Origin: Kiloniellaceae bacterium
GTDB taxonomy: Bacteria > Pseudomonadota > Alphaproteobacteria > Kiloniellales > J153
Assembly (NCBI GenBank): GCA_021776095.1
Contig: JAJFGO010000034.1
Coordinates: 1-34,716 of the forward strand
Direction: 5' to 3'
DNA length: 34,716 bases
Of the stretch, positions 1 to 7,621 are shown in pieces; positions within the stretch are counted from its first letter, which is position 1, and the number at the start of each line of letters is the position of its first letter. The position numbers and the translations under genes were made by a program. Below the pieces are notes generated by a model. It worked only from the letters and a program-made list of their open reading frames with translations. It was not told where the DNA came from and did no database searches.

Positions 1-1
1 G

Positions 2-832
2 ACCGATCAGATCAGCCTGGCAACTTCGGTCAAGGAAGTGGTTGAGGTCGTGGCCTCGGCCTCGACCGAGATGGAATCGACCGCCCAGTCCATGTCGGCG
101 ACGGCGGAGGAGACCAGCCGTCAGGCGACGGCGGCGGCGGCCGGGGTCGAGCAGGCGACCACCAATGTGCAGACCGTGGCGAGCGCGGCCGAGGAGCTCA
201 GTAGCTCGATCAGCGAGGTGTCGCGTCAGGTCGCGGAATCGGCGACCATCGCGCGCAACGCGGTCGAGGAGGCGAGCCGGACCAACAGCCAGGTCGAGGG
301 TCTGGTCGAGGCGGCTCAGAAGATCGGCGAGGTGGTGAGTTTGATCTCCGACATCGCCGAGCAGACCAATCTGCTGGCCCTCAACGCGACTATCGAGGCG
401 GCGCGCGCCGGGGAGGCCGGCAAGGGCTTCGCGGTGGTGGCTTCCGAGGTCAAGTCCCTGGCCAATCAAACCGCCAAGGCGACCGAGGACATCTCGACCC
501 AGATCGGTGCGATCCAGGGGGCGACCGGGGACGCGGCCTCTGCGATCAAGGCGATCGCGGAGACGGTGACCAAGGTCGACGAGATCGCGTCCTCCATCGC
601 CTCGGCGGTCGAGGAGCAAAGCGCGGCGACCCAGGAGATCGCTCGCAACGCCCAGCAGGCCTCGAGCGGCACCGCCGAGGTCTCGTCCAACGTCTCCGGG
701 GTCACTCAGGCGGCGAGCGAGACCGGCGCGGCCGCCGGCGAAGTTCTGGAGGCGGCCAAGGGCCTGGCCACCCAGTCCAATACCCTCTCGGGCCAGATCG
801 AGAAGTTCCTCAAGTCGATGAACGCAGCCTAG
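2..832 (+). CDS. Methyl-accepting chemotaxis protein, C-terminal signalling part (5' end outside window)
   Basis: The reading frame is open to the left edge, so only the last 276 residues are present and the sensor and membrane parts are missing. What remains is a long alpha-helical coiled coil rich in Ala, Glu, Ser and Thr. Its centre carries the nearly invariant hairpin tip of chemoreceptors ([19 protein letters not shown], then [14 protein letters not shown] and EVKSLA), the part that binds CheA and CheW. The flanking helices contain Glu/Gln-Ala-type segments expected for CheR/CheB methylation. There is no C-terminal CheR-tethering pentapeptide. It ends just before a strong terminator, so it is the last gene of its transcript. 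The ligand cannot be inferred. Confidence 0.95.
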   Translation, partial: TDQISLATSVKEVVEVVASASTEMESTAQSMSATAEETSRQATAAAAGVEQATTNVQTVASAAEELSSSISEVSRQVAESATIARNAVEEASRTNSQVEGLVEAAQKIGEVVSLISDIAEQTNLLALNATIEAARAGEAGKGFAVVASEVKSLANQTAKATEDISTQIGAIQGATGDAASAIKAIAETVTKVDEIASSIASAVEEQSAATQEIARNAQQASSGTAEVSSNVSGVTQAASETGAAAGEVLEAAKGLATQSNTLSGQIEKFLKSMNAA

Positions 833-853
833 CCAAGCTTAAATCCCGCTATC

Positions 854-887
854 GGGGCGGACCGGCCATGCCGGTCCGCCCCTTTTT
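854..887 (+). terminator. Rho-independent terminator after the chemoreceptor gene
   Basis: A perfect 12-bp stem (GGGGCGGACCGG at 854-865 with CCGGTCCGCCCC at 871-882) closes a 5-nt loop and is followed directly by TTTTT. It lies 21 nt after the chemoreceptor stop codon. Confidence 0.92.
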
Positions 888-1028
888 CTTGTCCGCTCCA
901 TCGTCTGCCTCACACCTCGTCGATTAACCATAACCTTTTATAAACAATTAGCTTTTCCAATTTCTGCGGAGATCGGATAAACTCCAGCGAAGGGGCCGGT
1001 TGAACCCCGGGGCCAGGGAGGCCGAGGG

Positions 1029-1580
1029 ATGCAGAATAGAGCGAGAGCCCGTTGGATCGGGCGTCGATTGCGCCGCGCCGCTGCCTTGGGCATGGCGGTA
1101 TCTTGGTTGTGCCTCGGCGGTTATGACGGCGCGCTCGGGGCCGCGGCCTCTCCGACCAACCCAAAGGCGAAATCGCTGTTCGGCGAGGCTGATGGCGCGG
1201 CTGGCTTCAGGACCTGGCTGCCGCGTGCCTTGGCCGGCGATCCGGCGGCGGCCTACAAAATCGGCCGTGCCTACAGCGAGGGTCAGAGGCACCGCGCCGA
1301 TTTCGCCGAGGCGGCGCACTGGTTCCGCAAGGCGGCGCGGGCCGGCCACGCCCCCGCTCAGGCTGATCTGGCCATGCTTTATGGCAAGGGCTTGGGCGTG
1401 CCTCGGGATTACGTCAAGGCCTATGCCTGGTTCGCCGTGGCGGCGGAAAATGGCGACTACGGCCTTTCCGGCGATCAGGCCGGGGAACTGCGCCACATGA
1501 TGGCTGCGTTCCTGACCCCGGACCAGCGGCGCGAAGCCGAACGCCTGGCGGCGGAGTTGCGCAACCCAAGCGATCCCTGA
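1029..1580 (+). CDS. Exported Sel1-like repeat protein
   Basis: A 183-residue protein. The N-terminus is strongly basic (many Arg in the first 17 residues) and is followed by a hydrophobic stretch ending near GALGAAA, which fits a Sec signal peptide and a periplasmic location. Residues about 63-142 hold roughly two Sel1-like repeats, with the typical A-x-Y-x-I-G-x-x-Y and A-x-x-W-F-x-x-A-A-x-x-G-x-x-x-A-Q pattern. Such helical repeats form scaffolds for protein contacts and give no enzymatic hint. The start is supported by AGGGAG about 8 nt upstream. It stands alone between a terminator and a convergent gene. Partner and pathway are unknown. Confidence 0.85.
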   Translation: MQNRARARWIGRRLRRAAALGMAVSWLCLGGYDGALGAAASPTNPKAKSLFGEADGAAGFRTWLPRALAGDPAAAYKIGRAYSEGQRHRADFAEAAHWFRKAARAGHAPAQADLAMLYGKGLGVPRDYVKAYAWFAVAAENGDYGLSGDQAGELRHMMAAFLTPDQRREAERLAAELRNPSDP

Positions 1581-1602
1581 CTCGGTTCCGCCCTAACCCG
1601 GG

Positions 1603-3390
1603 CTATAGGGGCCAAACCCACAGGATCATGGGCAGAGAGACCGCGATGATGACGATTTCGAGCGGCAGGCCCATACGCCAGTAGTCACCGAACCGGTAGC
1701 CGCCGGGGCCCATGATCAAGGCGTTGTTCTGGTGCCCGATGGGAGTCAGAAAGGCGCAGGACGCGCCCACGGCGACGGCCATGAGGAAGGGGTCGGGGTT
1801 GGCGCCCAGGCGCTCGGCGATGCTCACGCCAATGGGCGCCATGACCACGGCGGTGGCGGCGTTGTTGAGCAGGTCCGACAGCGTCATGGTCACGATCATG
1901 ATCAGCGCCAGGATAATCGCCGGCGATCCGCCCGCGGTTAGGCCTAGGATGGCGTTGGCTAGAATTTCGGTCGCGCCCGTTGACTCCAGAGCGCTACCGA
2001 CCGGGATCAATGCGCCCAGCAACACGATGACCGGCCAGTCGATGCTCTCGTAAAGTTCGCGCAGGGGCAGCAGGCCCAGGACCACCATGACCGCGACCGC
2101 CGCGCCCAGGCTGACTGCGATGGGCAGCAAACCCAGGCCGGCGATGACGATAGCGGCGGCGAATATGGCGATCAGGGCCGGTGCCGCGCCGCGCTTGCCC
2201 AAGCTGACGCCGCGCTCGGCCAGGGGCAGGCAGCCGAAGGCGGCTAAGGCGTCGGGCACGCGCTCCGCCTCGCCATGCAACAGCAAGACATCGCCGACGC
2301 GAAAGCGAAAGCTGCGCAGGCGGCCGCGGTGGGGCTGGCCCTGACGCGCGAAGGCAAGCAAGGCGAAATCGTGTCGATTGATCAGGCGTTGCGATTGCAC
2401 GTTCAGGCCGTCCAGGCGTGAGCCGGGCGCGATCACCGCCTCGACAATCGCGGTGTCTTCGGATTTCAGGCGATTGGGTTTCTCGCCAGTCTCGGTGCTG
2501 CCGCCCAGTTCGAGCTTCAGGGCGCTCGCGAACTTGTCGAGCTCCTCCGGGGCGGCCTCGATCAGCACCCGGTCGCCGGCCTGAATCGGCGTCCAACGGC
2601 CGTGGCCCGGCAACAGGTGCTCGCCACGTATCAGACCCAGCACCAGGGCGTCGATCTCCGTAGTTGCGTCTTGAATCTGGCTCAGGGTCTGACCGATCAC
2701 CTTGCTGCCTTCGGGCACCGCCGCCTCGGCTAGGTAGTTTTCGATGTCGAAGAGGTCCTCGGAGGTGGCGCGCCCGGCGGTCTCGGCGGGAACCAAGCGC
2801 CAGCCGATCAGCGCCACGAAGGCGAGCCCGGCGAGCGCCGCGACCGCGCCCACCGGCGTGAAATCGAACATGCCGAAGGGCTCGCCGGTGGTCTCGGCCC
2901 GGAAGTTGGCGATGATGATGTTGGGCGGGGTGCCGATCAGGGTCACCAACCCGCCCAGGATCGAGCCGAAGGACAGCGGCATCAGGATGAGCGCGGCGGA
3001 ACGCTTGGCCTTGCGCGCCGATTGCAGGGCGACCGGCATGAGCAGCCCCAAGGTACCCACGTTGTTCATGAAGCCGGACAAGGCGGCGGCTAGGCCGGAC
3101 AGGGCGGCGATATGGGTCGATGTGTGGGCCGCCGCCGGGCGCACGATGGCGGCGGCCCAATCGACGGCACCGGATGACGCGAGGATCCGGCTGATGATCA
3201 GGACGAAGGCGATCGTCACGGTCGCGGGATGGCCGAAGCCGGAAAATGCCCGATCGATCGGCACGAGTCCGGCCGCGACGGCCACCACCAGGGCCGTGAA
3301 GGCGACCACGTCGTAGCGCCAACGACCCCAGACCAATAGGGTCAGAAGCGCGACCAAAAGCGCGAAGATACCGATCTGCGCGGCGCTCAT
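1603..3390 (-). CDS. SLC13/DASS-family anion permease with two RCK_C (TrkA-C) domains
   Basis: A 595-residue inner-membrane transporter. N-terminal membrane helices (about 1-195) are followed by a cytoplasmic insert (about 205-390) that looks like two tandem TrkA-C/RCK-C domains, then a second bundle of helices to the C-terminus. The paired family signatures are visible: NNVGTLGLLMPVA and GTPPNII in the first half, NNAATAVVMAPIG and TPIGHQNNALIMGPGGY in the second. Members of this group move sulfate, di- or tricarboxylates with a cation; the substrate cannot be read from the sequence. It starts 27 bp after the stop of the upstream acyl-CoA synthetase on the same strand, so the two are probably cotranscribed, which would fit uptake of a carboxylate that is then activated. 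Confidence 0.88.
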   Translation of the reverse strand: MSAAQIGIFALLVALLTLLVWGRWRYDVVAFTALVVAVAAGLVPIDRAFSGFGHPATVTIAFVLIISRILASSGAVDWAAAIVRPAAAHTSTHIAALSGLAAALSGFMNNVGTLGLLMPVALQSARKAKRSAALILMPLSFGSILGGLVTLIGTPPNIIIANFRAETTGEPFGMFDFTPVGAVAALAGLAFVALIGWRLVPAETAGRATSEDLFDIENYLAEAAVPEGSKVIGQTLSQIQDATTEIDALVLGLIRGEHLLPGHGRWTPIQAGDRVLIEAAPEELDKFASALKLELGGSTETGEKPNRLKSEDTAIVEAVIAPGSRLDGLNVQSQRLINRHDFALLAFARQGQPHRGRLRSFRFRVGDVLLLHGEAERVPDALAAFGCLPLAERGVSLGKRGAAPALIAIFAAAIVIAGLGLLPIAVSLGAAVAVMVVLGLLPLRELYESIDWPVIVLLGALIPVGSALESTGATEILANAILGLTAGGSPAIILALIMIVTMTLSDLLNNAATAVVMAPIGVSIAERLGANPDPFLMAVAVGASCAFLTPIGHQNNALIMGPGGYRFGDYWRMGLPLEIVIIAVSLPMILWVWPL

Positions 3391-3417
3391 GAGGTGCGTC
3401 TGTTGGGCGGAATTCGA

Positions 3418-4998
3418 TCAGGCATTCTGCAATAGCTCGCGCAGTTCTGTCTTGAGCACCTTGCCGTAGCTGTTCTTCGGCAAGCTGTCCACGGCCATGT
3501 AGGTGCGTGGCCGTTTGAAGCGGGCGACCCGCTCCAGGCAAATCGCGTCGAGCGCGTCCGTATCCAATGACTCGCCCGGCCGCGCGACGACAAAGGCGAC
3601 CACTTCCTCGCCCCAATCGGGGTGCGGCCGGCCGATGACCGCGCATTCCAGAACGCTCGCGTGGCACAACAAGACCTCCTCGATCTCGCGCGGATAGATG
3701 TTGGCGCCGCCGCTGATGATCAGATCCTTGGAGCGGTCGATCAGGGTCAGGTAGCCGTCCTGATCGAACACCCCCATGTCGCCGGTGTGCAGCCAGCCAC
3801 CGCGCAAGGTCCGGGCGCTGGCTTCCGGATCGCGCCAATAACCGCTCATGACCGAATCGCCGCGCACCAGGATTTCGCCCGGCGCGTCGGACGGCACGGC
3901 GGTATCCGAGTCGTCGGCGAGCTTGACCTCCACCACAGTTTGCGCCCGGCCGACCGAACCCAGGCGCGCCTCGTAGTGCGGATGATCGCGGGCCCCGTGA
4001 TCGGCGCGGGTCAGGGAGGTGATGGTCATGGGGCTTTCGCCCTGGCCGTAGATCTGCACCAGGCGATTGCCCAGGCAGGTCATGGCCCGCTTCAAATCGG
4101 CGACGTACATGGGCCCACCGCCATAGACCAGGGTCTTGAGGTTTCCCGGCTGGCGCGCCGGGCCGTCGGCATGGGCGACCAGGCGATTGACCATGGTCGG
4201 GGCCGCGAACATGGCGACCCTCGTGTGCGCGCAAAGAAGGGTGGCGATCTCCGCCGGCTCGAAGCGACCGCTTTCGGGCACGATCTGCAGGGCGCCGGCG
4301 GCGACGTGCGGCAGGATGTACAGGCCCGATCCATGGGACATGGGGGCCGCGTGCAAGATGCTGTCGCCGGGCGCGATGGCGTCGACGTCGACGAAATAGC
4401 TGAGCGACATGGCGCGCAAATTGCGGTGCGATAGCATGGCGCCCTTCGGTTGGCCGGTGGTCCCGCTGGTATAAAACAGCCACGCTAGATCGTCGTCCCG
4501 GCAGGCCATAGGCGAGTCCGGTTCCGATTCCAGCATGCGGCTATATTCGCGCGACGGTCGGTCGGGCGCACCGACGTCGATCATGGCCTGAAGATCGGCA
4601 AGGCCTTTAGTGTGCGGGCTCAGGGCCTCGGCCAGGTTCGGCGTAGACAGACACAGTCCGGCGCCGCTGTGCTCCAGGATATAGCGTACTTCCAGCGGGT
4701 GCAGCTTGGCGTTGATCGGAACCGCCGCGAGGCCCGCGTGCCAACACGCGAAGAGGCTTTCGACAAAGGCCGGCGTGTTGGTCATGGCCAGGGCGACCCG
4801 CGCGCCTGCGTCCAAGGCAAAGCGTCCGCGCATGGCGGCACCCAGGGCGGCGGCCCGGCGGGCCAACGCGCCATAGGTGTGGACCGTCCGGTTGCCTAAG
4901 GCGACCGCTGGGCGATCCCGGCCGCTGGCCGCGGCGCGGTGAAGCAAGAGTGCCAAGTTCAAGATTCGACTCCCGTCATGACCGCTGCTTCGGGTCAC
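3418..4998 (-). CDS. AMP-forming acyl-CoA synthetase / ligase (ANL superfamily)
   Basis: A 526-residue adenylate-forming enzyme expected to join a carboxylic acid to CoA through an acyl-adenylate. Core motifs are in order: the phosphate loop FYTSGTTGQPKGAMLSH at about 175-191, YGQGESPM in the middle, LHTGDMG, then DRSKDLIISGGANIYPREIE at the hinge, and a C-terminal PKNSYGKVLKTEL with the catalytic lysine. Length is normal for the family. The acid substrate cannot be assigned; it may be a medium/long-chain or aromatic acid. The start used is a GTG; no in-frame ATG is nearby, and TTG codons about 13 codons downstream are alternatives. It probably forms an operon with the downstream SLC13-type permease and is divergent from a TAXI-type binding protein. 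Confidence 0.9.
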   Translation of the reverse strand: MTRSSGHDGSRILNLALLLHRAAASGRDRPAVALGNRTVHTYGALARRAAALGAAMRGRFALDAGARVALAMTNTPAFVESLFACWHAGLAAVPINAKLHPLEVRYILEHSGAGLCLSTPNLAEALSPHTKGLADLQAMIDVGAPDRPSREYSRMLESEPDSPMACRDDDLAWLFYTSGTTGQPKGAMLSHRNLRAMSLSYFVDVDAIAPGDSILHAAPMSHGSGLYILPHVAAGALQIVPESGRFEPAEIATLLCAHTRVAMFAAPTMVNRLVAHADGPARQPGNLKTLVYGGGPMYVADLKRAMTCLGNRLVQIYGQGESPMTITSLTRADHGARDHPHYEARLGSVGRAQTVVEVKLADDSDTAVPSDAPGEILVRGDSVMSGYWRDPEASARTLRGGWLHTGDMGVFDQDGYLTLIDRSKDLIISGGANIYPREIEEVLLCHASVLECAVIGRPHPDWGEEVVAFVVARPGESLDTDALDAICLERVARFKRPRTYMAVDSLPKNSYGKVLKTELRELLQNA

Positions 4999-5168
4999 GG
5001 TGTTAGAGAAACGTCACGGAGCTTTTCAATTTGGCGTTATATCGTCAATCCTCGTCGTGTCGGGCCTGGATCGCCCGGATTTGGCCTGCTATACAAAATG
5101 GACTTGCCCGATATTCGCGTTCGCCTGGGTTTAAGGGCGGTCGCGATGCAAAGGACGACCGCTTCGCC

Positions 5169-6236
5169 ATGAAGGCCGCGCTGCATTTGAGCAGACTTCG
5201 GTCGGCTCTTAGAAGCCGCGCCAGGATATGGCTATGCGCGTCCCTCTTGATCGCTCCAGCCGCGTTCCTCTCGGTCGGACTTCAGGCCCAGGACATCACT
5301 TTTTTTCGGATCGGCACTGGCTCGACCGCCGGCACCTACTTCCCCATTGGCGGAATTATCGCCAGTGTCATCAGCAAACCGCCGGGCAGCCGCGAATGCG
5401 ATGTCGGCGGCAGCTGCGGGGTGCCCGGATTGATCGGTGTGGCGCAATCCACCGAAGGCTCGGTGACGAACGTCATGGGCATCGCCGATGGCAGTCTGGA
5501 ATCCGGGTTCAGTCAGGCGGATATTTCTTTTTGGGCTTACAATGGCGAGGGCAAGTTCAAAAAAACCGGCCCGATCACCAAGCTGCGGACCATTGCCAAT
5601 CTCTTTCCCGAATCGGTGCACCTTGTGGTGCGGCGTGACGCGGGTATTGCCTCTGTTGCCGATCTACGTGGCAAGCGCGTGTCCCTGGACCGAGAGGGAT
5701 CGGGGACCCGGGTTGACGCCCGCCTGATTCTCAAGGCCTTTGGGCTCAAGCTCAAGGACCTGAAGGCGGTAGCCTATTCGGCCGGCGACGCGGCCGACCT
5801 GCTGCGCGCCGGCGAACTTGACGCCTTTTTTATGGTGGCCGGAACGCCGGCGAACGCGATCGTCAATCTGGCCGACGACGCCTTGATTACACTGGTACCC
5901 CTGGTCGGGCCGAAGGTGGACAAACTACGCGAGGCCTATCCGTTTTTTGCCCTCGACCGGATCCCGGCCGGCACCTATTTCAACACCCCTGTAACCGACA
6001 CTCTTTCGGTCGGCGCGCAATGGCTGGTCTCGGCGGATGTGCCGGACGATTTGGTCTACCAGATCACCGGCGCGCTCTGGCATCGCAGCACCCGGCGCTT
6101 GCTGGATAGCGGTCATCCGAAAGGCGAGCAGATCGGCGTGTTCACCGCCTTGGACGGCTTGGTGGTGCCGCTGCACCCCGGCGCGCGGCGCTACTACAGC
6201 GAAGCCGGCATCCCCTTTCCGGCGGGCGACAACTAG
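5169..6236 (+). CDS. TAXI-family TRAP transporter solute-binding protein
   Basis: About 355 residues. The chosen ATG gives a basic N-terminus, a hydrophobic core (IWLCASLLIAPAAFLSVG) and an Ala-Gln-Ala-type cleavage region before DITFFRIGTGS, which is a Sec signal peptide for the periplasm. The mature start RIGTGSTAGTYFPIG is the hallmark of TAXI proteins, and the later blocks FPESVHLVV and LRGKRVSLDREGSGTR fit the family. A longer in-frame extension reaches 5031 but would place a non-signal segment before the signal peptide, so it was rejected. No TRAP membrane subunit (4TM/12TM or fused) is next to it, making it an orphan binding protein here. The ligand is unknown; TAXI proteins are often linked to glutamate or dicarboxylates. 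Confidence 0.88.
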   Translation: MKAALHLSRLRSALRSRARIWLCASLLIAPAAFLSVGLQAQDITFFRIGTGSTAGTYFPIGGIIASVISKPPGSRECDVGGSCGVPGLIGVAQSTEGSVTNVMGIADGSLESGFSQADISFWAYNGEGKFKKTGPITKLRTIANLFPESVHLVVRRDAGIASVADLRGKRVSLDREGSGTRVDARLILKAFGLKLKDLKAVAYSAGDAADLLRAGELDAFFMVAGTPANAIVNLADDALITLVPLVGPKVDKLREAYPFFALDRIPAGTYFNTPVTDTLSVGAQWLVSADVPDDLVYQITGALWHRSTRRLLDSGHPKGEQIGVFTALDGLVVPLHPGARRYYSEAGIPFPAGDN

Positions 6237-6241
6237 ACCGC

Positions 6242-6898
6242 CTAGCTGTTGGTAATGACCCAGGGCTCCGACTTAGCCGCCGCGATCCAATCCCGCAGGG
6301 CGGGCCAAGACAGCACCGCGTCGCGATAGGCCGCAGCGGTTTCTTCCAAGGGAACACCGTAGGTCGCAAAGCGCAGGACAACGGGTGCGTAAAAGGCGTC
6401 TGCGGCGCTGGCTTGACCGAAAAGAAAGTCGCCGTCGTGGCCGAATCGGGCCCGGCAATCGGTCCAAATCTCCTGAACTCGGCCAATGTCCGTGCCCAGT
6501 TGCCCTTCGGGTAAGGAATCGCGCGGCGGCATCGGGGGGTGCCGCAGGTCCATGGGCATCTGCCGGCGTAAGGTCTCGAAGCCGCTATGCATCTCGGCCA
6601 CGATCGAGCGGGCGAGCGCCCGGGCCGCTGGGTCCGCCGGCCAAATGCCGGCCTGGGGGAAGGTTTCGTGCAGAAACTCGGCGATGGCGAGGGTGTCCCA
6701 GATCTTAAGGTCTCCGGAATGGAGGACCGGCACGCGCCTGGCCGGGCTGTAACGTGCGATTGCTGCCTTAGTCTCTGGCCGGTCGAGCGGAATGACAATT
6801 TCTTCGAAGGCTACGCCGCACTGGCGCATGACCAGCCAGGCGCGCAGGGACCAGGACGAATAGGTCTTGTTGCCCAGAACCAGCGTGAAGTTCGTCAT
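6242..6898 (-). CDS. Glutathione S-transferase family protein
   Basis: A 218-residue protein of normal GST length. The N-terminal thioredoxin-like half starts FTLVLGNKTYSSWSLRAWL, with the conserved Tyr-Ser-Ser-Trp-Ser segment at the glutathione site, and continues to the cis-proline region RRVPVLHSGDLKIWDTLAIAEFL, where Val-Pro and the later acidic/Ser positions contact glutathione. The rest is the all-helical C-terminal domain. It is expected to be a cytoplasmic enzyme that conjugates or reduces substrates with glutathione; the true substrate is unknown. AGAGG lies about 8 nt before the ATG. It is convergent with the TAXI protein gene, with only 5 bp between the two stop codons. Confidence 0.88.
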   Translation of the reverse strand: MTNFTLVLGNKTYSSWSLRAWLVMRQCGVAFEEIVIPLDRPETKAAIARYSPARRVPVLHSGDLKIWDTLAIAEFLHETFPQAGIWPADPAARALARSIVAEMHSGFETLRRQMPMDLRHPPMPPRDSLPEGQLGTDIGRVQEIWTDCRARFGHDGDFLFGQASAADAFYAPVVLRFATYGVPLEETAAAYRDAVLSWPALRDWIAAAKSEPWVITNS

Positions 6899-6989
6899 GA
6901 CGGCGGCCTCTTTGGGTGAGCGATCCGCGGATTAGTGTCCGGCTTCGGCGCTGGGTCAAGGCTAGGGGCGAGGCCCTCGGTCATCGGCA

Positions 6990-7135
6990 ACGTCGAAACC
7001 GACACATTGTAATATTTAAGATAAATTTGAAGTAAAAGATATTAAAATACTGTAATTTATTTATAAATATAGAACTTAAACTATACAAATGTTGTTTTTT
7101 ATTTGACATACTCTAAATTTCTGTTAATATCTTGC
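6990..7135. other. AT-rich islet upstream of the small peptide gene
   Basis: The gap between the GST gene and the 52-residue ORF is about four-fifths A+T by eye, against roughly 60-65% G+C around it. It contains long A/T tracts and a perfect 12-bp palindrome TATTTATAAATA at 7058-7069. Such tracts are curved or easily melted and are typical of strong upstream promoter regions or of recently acquired DNA. No reading frame in it looks like a protein. Confidence 0.7.
7103..7130 (+). promoter_or_regulatory. Near-consensus housekeeping promoter
   Basis: TTGACA at 7103-7108 is a perfect -35 box. TAATAT at 7125-7130 follows after 16 bp as a good -10 box. The upstream A/T tracts could act as an UP element. 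Transcription would begin near 7137 and run into the small ORF at 7196. Confidence 0.7.
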
Positions 7136-7195
7136 TCATCAAAAGGGAGCGGCGCTTCGCGACGGGACCAAGGACCGGAAAGTGGGAGGCAGATC

Positions 7196-7354
7196 ATGAA
7201 AATCGGTGTGACGTCAGCTGCTCTGGAATACAGCATCACGGTCACGGCGCTGTCGTTGCCGGTCGTCTTCCTGGGTCTTCAGTTCGTTAATTTCATGGAC
7301 ACAGTCTTTGCCGGCCCGCTGGGTCAATTGTCGAGGGTGGCTGTGGGGGGCTAA
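7196..7354 (+). CDS. Small hydrophobic peptide of unknown function (52 residues)
   Basis: The ORF starts MKIGVTSAALEYS and ends LSRVAVGG before tandem stops TAA TAG. A GGGAGG ribosome site sits 6 nt before the ATG, better than that of most genes in this window, and a near-consensus promoter lies 60 bp further up. Residues about 13-41 are mostly hydrophobic (ITVTALSLPVVFLGLQF, then VNFMDTVFAGPLG), so it could span or lie on the membrane once. I do not recognise the family. An upstream in-frame extension to 7103 exists but lies in the promoter and is unlikely to be translated. It could be a small membrane protein, a toxin-like peptide, or a coding part of a dual-function RNA; it could also be a chance ORF in a noncoding RNA. 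Confidence 0.5.
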   Translation: MKIGVTSAALEYSITVTALSLPVVFLGLQFVNFMDTVFAGPLGQLSRVAVGG

Positions 7355-7511
7355 TAGGGGAATCGGGGAAAAAGGGGCGAAAAGCCCCGTTACAGGGAAC
7401 CAATAACAAAAAAAGACGGGCCGCCAGGTAGGCATCCCGCGCGGGGCAGAAAGGCGCATCATTGCCGTCTGCTCGGCATCTTTACCGCCGAAGATAGAAC
7501 AGGCGGACCTC
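7355..7511 (+). other. Long, potentially structured 3' region of the small-peptide transcript
   Basis: No gene fits this stretch. It contains a short hairpin GGGGC-GAAAA-GCCCC at 7374-7388, a possible long-range stem AGACGG (7414-7419) with CCGTCT (7465-7470) enclosing a GC-rich self-complementary core, and CGGC/GCCG near 7474-7490. It ends at a terminator. Together with the promoter at 7103 it would make an RNA of about 400 nt. No known RNA family was recognised. Confidence 0.35.
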
Positions 7512-7544
7512 ATCGCGGGCTTCATGGCCCGCGATTCTTTTTTT
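7512..7544 (+). terminator. Rho-independent terminator ending the small-peptide transcript
   Basis: ATCGCGGGC at 7512-7520 pairs perfectly with GCCCGCGAT at 7527-7535 across a 6-nt loop and is followed by TCTTTTTTT. Confidence 0.9.
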
Positions 7545-7549
7545 GCCGC

Positions 7550-7579
7550 TTGGTCCCGGCGCCGGGGACCGCCTATTCT
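7550..7579 (+). promoter_or_regulatory. Possible promoter of the aminopeptidase gene
   Basis: TTGGTC (7550-7555) and TATTCT (7574-7579) are spaced 18 bp, about 42 bp before the aminopeptidase ATG and just after a terminator. The spacer holds a dyad (GGTCCCGGC/GCCGGGGACC) that could be an operator. Both boxes are imperfect. Confidence 0.3.
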
Positions 7580-7621
7580 GTGGCACCAGCACCTCATACC
7601 GACTCGATACCCAGGGGACCC

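Noticed and set aside
1994-4483. Very long minus-strand open frame (829 codons) across the permease and acyl-CoA synthetase genes
   Set aside because: It is an out-of-frame shadow: composition is extremely Arg/Pro/Gly-rich, and the two other frames encode proteins with intact family motifs.
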